From Limnobacter thiooxidans (GTDB taxonomy: Bacteria > Pseudomonadota > Gammaproteobacteria > Burkholderiales > Burkholderiaceae_B): a stretch of DNA of 64,000 bases. Positions 1-7,690 of this stretch are shown here, one piece after another. The notes beneath the pieces were generated by a model that had not been told where the DNA came from, searched no databases, and saw nothing but the letters and a program-made list of their open reading frames with translations. The position numbers were made by a program, and so were the translations under genes. Numbering within the stretch: position 1 is the stretch's first letter; every line of letters begins with the position of its first letter. The stretch is from positions 1,550,001 to 1,614,000 of the forward strand of contig NZ_AP028947.1 of assembly GCF_036323495.1 (NCBI RefSeq), in the 5' to 3' direction.

Positions 1-486
1 CGCGTTCTCAAACGCTCGTTCGAGCGCCGTGGTTACGCTGTGTTGCATGCCGGCAATCTGGATGACATGAATGGCGTGTTGTTGACGCACACGCCCACCC
101 ACGCTGTGGTGGACCTGAAGTTAAGTGGCAACACCTCGGGCCTTGATTGCGTGAAGGCGCTGCATGCACACAACCCGGACATGCTGATTGTAGTGCTGAC
201 CGGTTTTGCAAGCATCAACACCGCCGTGGAAGCCATCAAACTGGGCGCTTGCCAGTATTTGGCCAAACCTTCGAACACCGATGACATTGAAGCTGCCTTT
301 GGACACATTGCAGGCAGTGAACCCGTGGAGTTGAGCAATCGTCCCACTTCCATCAAGAACCTCGAGTGGGAGCGCATTCACGAGGTGCTTGTTGAAACCG
401 ATTTCAATATTTCAGAAACTGCACGCCGCCTGGGCATGCACCGCAGAACCCTGGCCCGCAAGCTTGAAAAGCGTCGGGTCAAATAA
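1..486 (+). CDS. RegA/PrrA/ActR-type response regulator (5' end outside window)
   Basis: The reading frame is open from base 1, so the start codon lies upstream; the first visible residues (RVLKRSFERRGY) belong to helix 1 of a receiver domain. The phospho-acceptor Asp is in VVDLKLSG, the conserved Thr in VLTGFAS and the conserved Lys in LAKPS. A short linker leads to a C-terminal Fis-type helix-turn-helix (NISETARRLGMHRRTLARKLEKR). This two-part layout is that of the RegA/PrrA/ActR redox regulators, which are normally paired with a RegB-type membrane kinase; no kinase gene is visible here. RegA-family proteins control respiration and energy metabolism, which would suit the adjacent sulfur oxidation locus, but that link is inference. 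Confidence 0.85.
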   Translation, partial: RVLKRSFERRGYAVLHAGNLDDMNGVLLTHTPTHAVVDLKLSGNTSGLDCVKALHAHNPDMLIVVLTGFASINTAVEAIKLGACQYLAKPSNTDDIEAAFGHIAGSEPVELSNRPTSIKNLEWERIHEVLVETDFNISETARRLGMHRRTLARKLEKRRVK

Positions 487-498
487 GGAATTCAAACC

Positions 499-996
499 AT
501 GAGCCTGAAGCCACACGACGGATTTGTTTTTAACCACACCATGTTGCGCATCAAAAACCCGGTTGTCTCCGTGGATTTTTATGAGCAGGTATTTGGCATG
601 ACCCTGCTGCGAAAACTGGATTTTCCGGAAATGTCTTTTTCATTGTATTTTCTTGCGAAACTGGGCGAGAGTGACACACCACCCACCGACGAGGGCGAGC
701 GTACCCAGTGGACCTTTTCGCAACGAGGCGTGCTGGAGTTGACCCACAATTGGGGCACCGAAAGCGATGCCGACTTCAAATACCACGACGGCAATGCGCA
801 ACCACAAGGGTTTGGTCACATCTGCTTTGCCGTGCCCGATTTGAACCGGGCTGTGGCCTGGTTCGATGAAAAGGGCCTGGACTATGTGAAACGTCCCGAC
901 CAAGGGAAGATGAAAAATGTTGCCTTTGTGAAAGATCCCGATGGCTACTGGATCGAAATTGTCCAACCCGACCTGTTGGGTGGTCTCGGTCGGTAA
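499..996 (+). CDS. gloA: Lactoylglutathione lyase (glyoxalase I), long eukaryote-like form
   Basis: Converts the hemithioacetal of methylglyoxal and glutathione to S-lactoylglutathione in the cytoplasm. At 165 residues it is longer than the E. coli enzyme (about 135) and resembles the human/plant form, with the stretches LELTHNWGTE, GFGHICFAVPD and DPDGYWIEIVQP. Predicted metal ligands are His13 (Gln in the human enzyme), Glu80, His107 and Glu153. It starts 12 bases after the response regulator stop, behind a weak Shine-Dalgarno (AAGGA), and is followed after 9 bases by the VIT-family gene, so the three may be co-transcribed. The long form suggests Zn rather than Ni dependence; that is inferred from the family, not seen. 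Confidence 0.93.
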   Translation: MSLKPHDGFVFNHTMLRIKNPVVSVDFYEQVFGMTLLRKLDFPEMSFSLYFLAKLGESDTPPTDEGERTQWTFSQRGVLELTHNWGTESDADFKYHDGNAQPQGFGHICFAVPDLNRAVAWFDEKGLDYVKRPDQGKMKNVAFVKDPDGYWIEIVQPDLLGGLGR

Positions 997-1005
997 GCAC
1001 AGGTC

Positions 1006-1722
1006 ATGAACGCCAATCCCGCCTACAATCACGAACACATTGTCCACCGCATCGGCTGGTTGCGAGCCGCCACCTTGGGCGCAAACGACGGCATCATTTC
1101 AATTTCCAGCCTGTTGGTTGGCATGGTCAGTAGCGGTGCGGCAGCGCCGGTAATTCTGGCTGCCGGTGTGGCGGGTTTGGTAGCGGGTGCAGCATCCATG
1201 GCTGCAGGGGAATGGGTGTCGGTGAAGTCGCAGGCCGATGCCGAAGAAGCAGAGCTTGCGCTGGAACAACGCCACATTGACAACAACCCCAAGCAGGAAC
1301 TGCTTGAATTGCAAAGCCTGTATCAAAAACGTGGTTTACCTGAAAACCTGGCGCGTGACGTTGCCGTGGCACTGACCAAACACGATGCCTTGGGTGCCCA
1401 CGCCCAGGACGAGCTGGGCATTACCTTGCACAGTGTGGCCAAGCCCATGCAAGCCGCGTTTGCTTCAGCCCTTACCTTCACAGCGGGTGGTGTTGTTCCA
1501 CTGTTGGTGTTGCTGCTGGCCCAGTATCAAACACTGGGTTCCAAAGCCACCGTGTTCACGTTGGCTGGTGCAAGTGTCGTGACCTTGTTCCTGACGGGGG
1601 CCGCTGCTGCGAAAGTGTCCAATGCCCGCGTGTTGCGTGCGGGTTTGCGTGTGGCGCTTTGGGGTACTGTCTCGATGGGTTTGAGCGCACTGGTTGGTTT
1701 GGCGCTCGATGTGAAACTTTAG
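1006..1722 (+). CDS. VIT1/CCC1 family transporter
   Basis: A 238-residue membrane protein of the vacuolar iron transporter (VIT/CCC1) family, which exports Fe(II) or Mn(II) from the cytoplasm. The N-terminal helix carries the family signature (LRAATLGANDGIISISSLLVG); a second hydrophobic helix follows, then an amphipathic acidic region (about residues 70-140, with ADAEEAEL and many Glu) corresponding to the cytoplasmic metal-binding domain, and three C-terminal membrane helices. Start is ATG with a short AGG eight bases upstream. It converges on the next gene with only four bases between the stop codons, where an imperfect inverted repeat of AGGCCTT lies. The substrate metal cannot be told from sequence. 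Confidence 0.85.
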   Translation: MNANPAYNHEHIVHRIGWLRAATLGANDGIISISSLLVGMVSSGAAAPVILAAGVAGLVAGAASMAAGEWVSVKSQADAEEAELALEQRHIDNNPKQELLELQSLYQKRGLPENLARDVAVALTKHDALGAHAQDELGITLHSVAKPMQAAFASALTFTAGGVVPLLVLLLAQYQTLGSKATVFTLAGASVVTLFLTGAAAAKVSNARVLRAGLRVALWGTVSMGLSALVGLALDVKL

Positions 1723-1742
1723 GCCTTCAGTTAAGGCCTTCT
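1720..1742. terminator. Possible shared terminator between convergent genes
   Basis: The two convergent stop codons sit in an inverted repeat (TAGGCCTT, spacer CAGT, AAGGCCTT). The stem is about 7-8 bp with only short T runs on either side, so this is a weak candidate for a bidirectional terminator. Confidence 0.3.
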
Positions 1743-2218
1743 TCACCAGGCAGCAAGGGCAGGGCGATGATTTCAATGCCCTCGTCACGCAACTCCTCGA
1801 ATTCCTCGGGGCTGGCCTGGCCGCGAATGGCACGAATGGGTGCTTCTTCGTAGTGAATTTTTCGCGCCTCTTCGGCAAACCGGTCACCCACATCTTCCGA
1901 GTGATTGATCAGGGCTTGTATGGCCTGCCTGGCCATGACAAAAGCAGTGGCCACATCCACTGAATTCAGTTTTGGCGCAGGCAAGGGGGTCGAAGTGGCA
2001 GGTTCGCTGGTAGACACTTCAGCAGGTGTAACCGGGCTGACCGTTTGTTTGCCGCCAATGTTGATTTTGGATGGTACTTTGCGAATGGCAGACGTACCGC
2101 ATTCGGGACAAGTCAGCAGCTTTTGCTCGCGTTGCGTGTCAAAGTCTTCGTTGGATCGAAACCAGCCTTCGAAGCGATGGGAGTATTCGCACTCCAGGTC
2201 ATAAATGATGATTGCCAC
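1727..2218 (-). CDS. DUF1178 family zinc-ribbon-like protein
   Basis: A 163-residue protein beginning MAIIIYDLECEYSHRFEGWF, matching the DUF1178 family common in proteobacteria. Two Cys pairs of a putative zinc ribbon are only partly conserved: one Cys in the first strand (LECEYSH) and CPECG further on. A Pro/Ser/Thr-rich linker separates this from a C-terminal helical part with DRFAEEARKIHYEE and EEAPIRAIRGQAS, also family hallmarks. Function is unknown. Start is GTG. Divergent from the next gene across about 117 bases. Confidence 0.8.
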   Translation of the reverse strand: MAIIIYDLECEYSHRFEGWFRSNEDFDTQREQKLLTCPECGTSAIRKVPSKINIGGKQTVSPVTPAEVSTSEPATSTPLPAPKLNSVDVATAFVMARQAIQALINHSEDVGDRFAEEARKIHYEEAPIRAIRGQASPEEFEELRDEGIEIIALPLLPGEEGLN

Positions 2219-2335
2219 AATGTTTGTATCTGTCTCAGAATTTGGGTATTTTACAGTGGAATGCTTTGTCTACCGCTGCAATCGAATCTCTTCTAGAATT
2301 CGTTTAACAACCACCAAGACCCAAAAGAGGTTTGT

Positions 2336-2689
2336 ATGTCCCGAAAGAAGTCGCTTGAACCGCATTTGCGCGGCATTGTTGACTTGGTGTCTGCCACACT
2401 GGACGAAGGTACTCGCCAGGTTGAAGGCGTTCACCGTCGAATAGCCGACATTCCATTTGCTGTCTTGAAAAAGATCCGCCCTATTGCACCGATTTCATCC
2501 GCCGTGCACATGGTCGAGAAGAAAATTACCCACTCTGCTTACGACACCGTGCGGCTTGTCGCCCGTGTGGGCGCACAAGCTGTCCACAACGTACTGCCCA
2601 CAGACCCAGCCAGCCAGGGCATCGCCAAGCCTGAGTACAAAATCGACCACGACAGCTTGAGAAAGCAAAAGAGCGGGAAGAAATCTTGA
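2336..2689 (+). CDS. Small basic protein of unknown function
   Basis: 117 residues, start ATG behind a good Shine-Dalgarno (AAGAGG, 6 bases away). Rich in Lys, Arg and His with several amphipathic helices (RGIVDLVSATLDEGTRQVEGVH, SYDTVRLVARVGAQAV), no signal peptide and no membrane span. The segment LRGIVDLV..TRQVEGVHRRI resembles the short N-terminal region found ahead of some alpha/beta-hydrolases in gammaproteobacteria, but here it stands alone without the hydrolase. I do not recognise a function. It lies just upstream of the sox operon but appears to have its own transcript, since a promoter candidate for sox follows it. Confidence 0.6.
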   Translation: MSRKKSLEPHLRGIVDLVSATLDEGTRQVEGVHRRIADIPFAVLKKIRPIAPISSAVHMVEKKITHSAYDTVRLVARVGAQAVHNVLPTDPASQGIAKPEYKIDHDSLRKQKSGKKS

Positions 2690-2700
2690 ACTGAAAGTTC

Positions 2701-2729
2701 TTGCGAAAGACACGTTTAGAGTGTAAATT
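2701..2729 (+). promoter_or_regulatory. Candidate promoter of the sox operon
   Basis: TTGCGA, a 17-base spacer and TAAATT make a reasonable -35/-10 pair. The expected transcription start, about 2736, falls inside the CATATG repeats described next. Seen by eye only. Confidence 0.4.
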
Positions 2730-2732
2730 CTA

Positions 2733-2754
2733 CATATGAGCATATGCGCATACA
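2733..2754. promoter_or_regulatory. Three CATATG-like repeats, possible sox operator
   Basis: CATATG, CATATG and CATACA stand 8 bp apart (2733, 2741, 2749), so the first two units are both palindromes and direct repeats. They overlap the predicted transcription start of soxC. AT-rich dyads in such a position are typical operators for ArsR-type repressors such as SoxR of sox operons, but no such regulator gene lies in this window. Confidence 0.4.
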
Positions 2755-2794
2755 ATGACGCAATGCAGCAGAATAAAGTACTCAGGAGACAAGC

Positions 2795-4159
2795 GTGTCA
2801 TTCCAAATCCCTTCCGACACCACATTGGGGCGTATTCAGCGTGCCCCGGAAAACTTTGTCAGTCGTACCGACATTGCTTTTGTCAATCGCGCCAGTGAAA
2901 CAGATCGTCGCAGTTTTTTCAAAAAAGCGTTTGCCGCTGCTGCAGTGGGTGCGGTCGCCGCGTCGCCGGCCCTTGCAACTGCCGCAAAAGGCGATCCAGC
3001 CATTTTGAATTTGCCTGCCCACACCAAGGGCTTGGGCCAGCCCGTGGCGGCAATGCCTTACGGTATGCCTTCCCAATATGAAAAGAATCTTCAACGTCGT
3101 GAGTCGCCAGGCTTGACCCGTGTGGGCGCTGCGTCGGTGTCGTTTTGCCCGCTGCAAGGTCTGTTTGGCGTGATCACGCCCTCTGGCTTGCATTTCGAGC
3201 GCCACCACCAGGGTTGGTGGGACATCGACCCCACGCAACACCGCCTCATGATCAACGGTTTGGTCAAGCGTGAAATGGTGTTCACCATCGATGAATTGAT
3301 GCGCATGGAATCGGTTTCCCGCGTTCATTTCATCGAATGTGGCGCCAATTCAGGCATGGAGTGGGCCAATGTGGCCGTACCCACAGTGCAGTACACCCAC
3401 GGCATGTTGAGCTGTTCCGAGTTCACTGGTGTACCGCTGATCAAGGTGCTGGAATACTGTGGCGTGGACCTGAAGAAGGGCCGTTACATTCTGGCCGAGG
3501 GCGCGGACGGTTCATCCATGACCCGCACCATTCCCATGGAAATGGTTGAAAGCGGCGAAGTACTGCTGACCTATGGCCAAAATGGCGAAATGCTTCGTCC
3601 TGAAAATGGTTACCCCTTGCGCTTGATCGTTCCTGGCGTGCAAGGCGTCAGCTCTGTGAAATACCTGCGCCGCATTGAAGTGGGCGACAAACCCTATGCA
3701 GCCAAGGACGAGGCCGTGCACTATGTGGACTTGATGCCTGATGGCACGCACCGCCAGTACACCTCCATTCAGGAATGCAAGTCGGTTATCACCACGCCTT
3801 CCGGTGGTCAAAAGTTGCTTACACCTGGCTTCTACAACATTACCGGCCTGGCCTGGAGTGGTCGCGGCAAAATCACTGCGGTGGATGTGTCCACCGACGG
3901 TGGAAAGAACTGGAAGTCTGCAACCGTGCAAGGCCCGGTGCATGACAAATCACTGACCCGTTTCAACCTGCCCTGGGTTTGGGATGGCAAGGGTGAAGTG
4001 CTTTTGCAGAGCAGGGCAGTTGACAGCACAGGCTATGTTCAGCCGAGCTACCGCACCTTGCGTGAAAAGCGCGACGACAAAAGTATTTATCACAACAATG
4101 CAATTCAAAGCTGGCGCATTGATGCGTCAGGGGAAGTGCACAACGTGCACGTGGGGTAA
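2795..4159 (+). CDS. soxC: SoxC, sulfane dehydrogenase molybdenum subunit
   Basis: Periplasmic molybdenum cofactor subunit of Sox(CD)2, which oxidises the sulfane sulfur held on SoxY. 454 residues; start is GTG, fixed by an AGGAG 6 bases upstream. A twin-arginine motif (RRSFFKK, residues 38-44) plus a hydrophobic Ala stretch explains export of the folded cofactor protein; it follows an unusually long n-region of 37 residues. The molybdopterin domain contains HFIECGANSG, with Cys182 the likely Mo ligand, followed by the C-terminal Mo-co dimerisation domain. First gene of soxCDYZAXB; soxD follows after four bases. Confidence 0.95.
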   Translation: MSFQIPSDTTLGRIQRAPENFVSRTDIAFVNRASETDRRSFFKKAFAAAAVGAVAASPALATAAKGDPAILNLPAHTKGLGQPVAAMPYGMPSQYEKNLQRRESPGLTRVGAASVSFCPLQGLFGVITPSGLHFERHHQGWWDIDPTQHRLMINGLVKREMVFTIDELMRMESVSRVHFIECGANSGMEWANVAVPTVQYTHGMLSCSEFTGVPLIKVLEYCGVDLKKGRYILAEGADGSSMTRTIPMEMVESGEVLLTYGQNGEMLRPENGYPLRLIVPGVQGVSSVKYLRRIEVGDKPYAAKDEAVHYVDLMPDGTHRQYTSIQECKSVITTPSGGQKLLTPGFYNITGLAWSGRGKITAVDVSTDGGKNWKSATVQGPVHDKSLTRFNLPWVWDGKGEVLLQSRAVDSTGYVQPSYRTLREKRDDKSIYHNNAIQSWRIDASGEVHNVHVG

Positions 4160-4163
4160 GGCC

Positions 4164-5243
4164 ATGACAATCCATTTGAAACTTGATCAAAAGCCCACGG
4201 CCCGTCCTGCACGAAAGGGATTCGTAGCAATCCTGTCCATGGTGGTGCTTGGCTCAACCCTGTTGTTCAGCAATAGCGGTTTTGCCTTTGAAGGCTTGGG
4301 CCGCACGGCCAGCAAAGACGAAGTCAAAGCTTGGGACATCGATGTTCGCCCGGATTTTGTGGGCCTGCCCAAGGGCAGTGGCAGTGTGCAAAAAGGCATG
4401 GATGTGTGGGAAGCACAGTGTGCATCCTGTCACGGTGTGTTTGGTGAAAGCAACGAAGTGTTCACACCGATTGTAGGTGGCACCACCGCAGAAGACATCA
4501 AGCGCGGGCGCGTACAATCCTTGAAAGACGGATCGTCACCCCAGCGAACCACACTTATGAAAGTGCCCACTGTTTCAACCTTGTGGGACTACATCAACCG
4601 GGCCATGCCCTGGACTGCCCCCAAAAGTCTGAGTACTGAAGAGGTGTATGCCGTCACGGCTTACATTCTGAACATGGGCGGTATTGTTGGCGATGATTTC
4701 GTACTGAGCAACACCAATATTGCCCAGGTTCAGGGCAAAATGCCCAATCGCAATGGCATGCAAACCAATCACGGAATGTGGCTTGCCTCGGGTAAACCCG
4801 ATGTGAAAGAAAAGCGTTGCATGTCAAACTGCAAGCCGGACGCGAAGGTGATTTCCTACCTGCCTGAATACGCCAAAGATGCACACGGCAATTTGATTGA
4901 TCAAAACCGTCTTGTTGGTCCTGTTCGCGGTGTGGTCACTGTAGTGGCCAAGGCTGGCGAAAGTGCTGCCGCACCCAAGGTCAGTATGAGCAGTGGAGAG
5001 TCCCTGTTCAATGCGAATGGATGTGTGGCCTGTCACGGAGTGGACAACAAAAAGCTCGGCCCGTCCGTTGTGGCTGTGGCCAACAAGTATGCCGACAGGA
5101 AAGACGCCAAAGCTTACCTTGCCGGCAAAATCAAGACAGGTAGCAGCGGGGTTTGGGGCGACATGCCCATGCCCGCGCAGGCTCATCTGTCGGATGAAGA
5201 CACCAATGCACTTTCTGACTGGTTTTTGTCCAGGAAGAAGTAA
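4164..5243 (+). CDS. soxD: SoxD, diheme cytochrome c subunit of sulfane dehydrogenase
   Basis: Electron-accepting partner of SoxC. 359 residues counted from the ATG at 4164, chosen because it directly follows the soxC stop with GGGGTAAGG as ribosome site; the frame is open further upstream, inside soxC. An N-terminal hydrophobic signal (about residues 19-41) is followed by two cytochrome c domains with heme motifs CASCH (86-90) and CVACH (287-291); MPMPAQ near the C-terminus offers a Met ligand. Two hemes agree with the Paracoccus protein. Presence of soxCD predicts complete oxidation of thiosulfate to sulfate without sulfur globules. Confidence 0.93.
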   Translation: MTIHLKLDQKPTARPARKGFVAILSMVVLGSTLLFSNSGFAFEGLGRTASKDEVKAWDIDVRPDFVGLPKGSGSVQKGMDVWEAQCASCHGVFGESNEVFTPIVGGTTAEDIKRGRVQSLKDGSSPQRTTLMKVPTVSTLWDYINRAMPWTAPKSLSTEEVYAVTAYILNMGGIVGDDFVLSNTNIAQVQGKMPNRNGMQTNHGMWLASGKPDVKEKRCMSNCKPDAKVISYLPEYAKDAHGNLIDQNRLVGPVRGVVTVVAKAGESAAAPKVSMSSGESLFNANGCVACHGVDNKKLGPSVVAVANKYADRKDAKAYLAGKIKTGSSGVWGDMPMPAQAHLSDEDTNALSDWFLSRKK

Positions 5244-5272
5244 ATCGATCGATTTTTAGGAGGAGTTAGTCA

Positions 5273-5746
5273 ATGAACCAAAACAGACGCACCATGCTGA
5301 AAGCCTCATCTGGCATGACAGTGCTGGGCCTTGCGGTTGCCGCAGGTCTGATCAAGCCCAACGAAGTGTTTGCAGCAGCGGGTTATCCCGAGAAGGCATT
5401 CAATGCCAAGTCCATGGATGAACTGATCAAGGCACTGGGTGGCAATATGCCCACTGAAAGCAAAGACATCACCGTAGTGGCTCCCGACATTGCTGAGAAC
5501 GGTGCGGTAGTTCCAGTAGGTGCCGATAGCAAATTGGCCAAAACCACAGAAATTTCCCTGCTGGTTTCCAACAACCCATCCATGATGTCAGCCCAGTTCA
5601 TGATCCCGGCCGGCACCGACGCCAAGGTAAACACGCGCGTCAAAATGGGCAAGTCCAGCGACGTGTACGCGCTCGTGAAAGCCGATGGCAAGTATTACTT
5701 TGCCAAGAAAGAGGTCAAAGTGACACTCGGCGGTTGCGGCGGTTAA
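5273..5746 (+). CDS. soxY: SoxY, sulfur-carrier protein
   Basis: Carries the sulfur intermediates of the Sox cycle as a covalent adduct on the C-terminal Cys. 157 residues ending in the diagnostic GGCGG, with Cys155 the carrier residue on its swinging arm. The N-terminus has a twin-arginine signal (NRRTMLK followed by a hydrophobic stretch ending VFAAAG); SoxZ lacks a signal and would be exported with it. Translation starts behind a strong AGGAGG. soxZ follows after 22 bases. Confidence 0.96.
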   Translation: MNQNRRTMLKASSGMTVLGLAVAAGLIKPNEVFAAAGYPEKAFNAKSMDELIKALGGNMPTESKDITVVAPDIAENGAVVPVGADSKLAKTTEISLLVSNNPSMMSAQFMIPAGTDAKVNTRVKMGKSSDVYALVKADGKYYFAKKEVKVTLGGCGG

Positions 5747-5768
5747 ATCAAAAATTCAGGAGAAAAAA

Positions 5769-6080
5769 ATGGGTGATCCAATGAAAATTCGCGCCAAGGC
5801 AAACGGCGACGAAGTGGAAGTAAAAGTATTGATGTCTCACGAAATGGAAACTGGTCAGCGTAAGGCCGCCGATGGCAGCTTGGTACCTGCTTGGTTCATC
5901 CAGAGCGTGTCCGCGAAATGCAACGACAAGCTCGTGTTGCAGGCCAATTGGGGCCCCGCAGTTTCCAAGAATCCGTTTTTGTCTTTCTCCTTCAAGGGTG
6001 GCAAGGCCGGCGACACAGTGGATGTGACCTGGACTGACAACAAAGGCGATACACGGACAGACAAAACCAAAGTGGCATAA
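5769..6080 (+). CDS. soxZ: SoxZ, SoxY partner
   Basis: 103-residue immunoglobulin-like protein forming the SoxYZ heterodimer. No signal peptide, as usual for the family, because it rides with SoxY through the Tat system. Typical features are the start (MKIRAKANGD), LMSHEMETG near residue 25 and the C-terminal VTWTDNKG. The ATG at 5769 has the better Shine-Dalgarno (AGGAG, 7 bases); a second ATG at 5781 would give the start seen in most relatives and is also possible. Confidence 0.95.
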   Translation: MGDPMKIRAKANGDEVEVKVLMSHEMETGQRKAADGSLVPAWFIQSVSAKCNDKLVLQANWGPAVSKNPFLSFSFKGGKAGDTVDVTWTDNKGDTRTDKTKVA

Positions 6081-6119
6081 TCTCAAGCAGTTGATAAAAC
6101 CACAAGAAAGGGGTGTGAG

Positions 6120-6956
6120 ATGAGGCAAACAAACAAAGCGGCGGTCAGGTTCACCGCTGCTGCATTTGCAGGTATTGCAGCCGTGGCGTCATTGGCCATG
6201 AATGCGCATGCGCAAAAAACCACCGAGCAGGGCATTCAGGAATACCGTGACATGCTGGCCGATGGTAACCCGGCTGAATTGGTCGAATTGCGTGGCGAAG
6301 ACCTCTGGAGCAAACCACAAGGTCCTAAAAATGCTTCGCTCGAAAAATGCGATCTGGGTTCAGGCCCGGGTAAGCTGGAAGGCGCGGTGGCTACCTTGCC
6401 ACGGTTTTTCAGTGACGCTGGTAAGGTCATGGACGTTGAAACCCGCCTTGTGCACTGCATGGTGACGCTTCAAGGTCGCGATATCGCAGAAATCACCAAA
6501 AAGCCTTACTCAGGAACTGGGGAAAAGCCCACCGAGCTTGAATCTTTGGTGGCTTACATCTACGCGCAGTCACGTGGTGCCAAGATCAAGGTGCCTCAAT
6601 CACATCCTGAAGAACTGGCCTCCCGCGCGCGGGGAGAAAAGATCTTCTTCTTCCGCGGCGGCCCGTATGATTTTTCATGCGCCAGTTGCCATGCCACTGA
6701 CGACCAGCGAATTCGTTTGCAAGGTTTGCCCAACCTGACGAAACCTGAGCCTGCTCAAGCTGCGTTTGCTGCCTGGCCTGCTTACCGTGTTTCGCAAGGT
6801 GCTGTGCGTTCCATGCAATGGCGCATGTACGATTGTTTCCGCCAGCAGCGTTTCCCCGAGTTGAAATACGGCTCACAAGCGTCTATCGACCTGATTACCT
6901 ACCTGGGTGTGAAAGCCGAGGGCGGTACCATGCAGGCCACTTCGCTCAAGCGCTAA
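6120..6956 (+). CDS. soxA: SoxA, monoheme-type cytochrome c of SoxAX
   Basis: Catalytic subunit of SoxAX, which couples thiosulfate to the SoxY Cys. 278 residues with a Sec signal (about 1-31, cut after AHA). Only one heme motif, CASCH (187-191), is present; Cys77 and Cys113 take the place where diheme SoxA proteins have their first heme and would form a disulfide. Cys239 in MYDCFRQQ is the expected cysteine persulfide heme ligand and active-site residue. So this is the monoheme class, as in Starkeya. soxX follows after 18 bases. Confidence 0.93.
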   Translation: MRQTNKAAVRFTAAAFAGIAAVASLAMNAHAQKTTEQGIQEYRDMLADGNPAELVELRGEDLWSKPQGPKNASLEKCDLGSGPGKLEGAVATLPRFFSDAGKVMDVETRLVHCMVTLQGRDIAEITKKPYSGTGEKPTELESLVAYIYAQSRGAKIKVPQSHPEELASRARGEKIFFFRGGPYDFSCASCHATDDQRIRLQGLPNLTKPEPAQAAFAAWPAYRVSQGAVRSMQWRMYDCFRQQRFPELKYGSQASIDLITYLGVKAEGGTMQATSLKR

Positions 6957-6974
6957 GAACAAGGAGAACAAATC

Positions 6975-7616
6975 ATGCGTAAAACAATTCAGTATTCGGC
7001 CAGCCTTGTGTTGTTGGTCATGCTTGGCGCTTGTGCCAATACCGACAGCAAGCCTGTGGTTGCCGAGCCTACGAACGAAGAAATCAACGCCTTGTTGATG
7101 GCTTCTTTCAAGGAAAAAGGGCAGGCCAAGCTTGATCGTATCAAGCAGACTGAACTTCAACAGGCCTGTTCCGCGGCCGAGACAGCGCCTGGCGGTTTAC
7201 CCGATGCCAAGCGCACCGAGTTGCAAGATGCTGCGCTGGCAGCGGTGAAATACCCAGCCGATGGAAAATACCTCGGTGACTGGAAGGCTGGAGAAAAGGT
7301 TGCGCAAACCGGTGTAGGCTTTCAGTTTTCGGACAAGGAAGGCAGTGAAGCCGGCGGGAATTGCTATGCCTGCCACCAACTGGCTCCTCAAGAGCTTTCA
7401 TACGGCAACATTGGCCCATCGCTCCAGCAGTACGGCAAGTTGCGTGGCAATTCAGAAGAAATCATGAAGTACACCTGGGCCAAGATCTGGAACTCGCATG
7501 CTTACAATGCCTGTTCCAACATGCCTCGTTTTGGCGCGGAGGGCATTTTGACTGAAACCCAGTTGAAAGACGTCATGGCCCTGCTGATGTCCCCTGATTC
7601 ACCGGTCAACAAGTAA
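6975..7616 (+). CDS. soxX: SoxX, cytochrome c subunit of SoxAX, predicted lipoprotein
   Basis: Electron-transfer partner of SoxA. 213 residues, long for SoxX, with an extra N-terminal helical region (about 30-125) before the single heme motif CYACH (130-134) and a Met ligand in NMPRFG (Met183). The signal peptide ends in LGAC, a lipobox, so Cys20 should be lipidated; Ala at +2 predicts the outer membrane. That would tether SoxAX to a membrane rather than leave it soluble. Ribosome site AAGGAG, 8 bases before ATG. A strong hairpin lies between this gene and soxB. Confidence 0.9.
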   Translation: MRKTIQYSASLVLLVMLGACANTDSKPVVAEPTNEEINALLMASFKEKGQAKLDRIKQTELQQACSAAETAPGGLPDAKRTELQDAALAAVKYPADGKYLGDWKAGEKVAQTGVGFQFSDKEGSEAGGNCYACHQLAPQELSYGNIGPSLQQYGKLRGNSEEIMKYTWAKIWNSHAYNACSNMPRFGAEGILTETQLKDVMALLMSPDSPVNK

Positions 7617-7632
7617 GCAGTCTTGTTCAAAC

Positions 7633-7662
7633 TTCCTGTGCCTTACTGACCAGGCACAGGAA
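7633..7662 (+). other. Intercistronic stem-loop between soxX and soxB
   Basis: A perfect 10-bp stem (TTCCTGTGCC / GGCACAGGAA) with a 10-base loop. No T run follows, so it is more likely an mRNA stability or processing element, or a weak attenuator, than a full terminator. Confidence 0.55.
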
Positions 7663-7690
7663 CTAACTCTCTGAAAAGTGAAACAATCCA

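Noticed and set aside
2736..3008. Open frame starting inside the sox promoter
   Set aside because: Overlaps the start of soxC in another frame and has no ribosome site; the ATG is part of the CATATG repeat.
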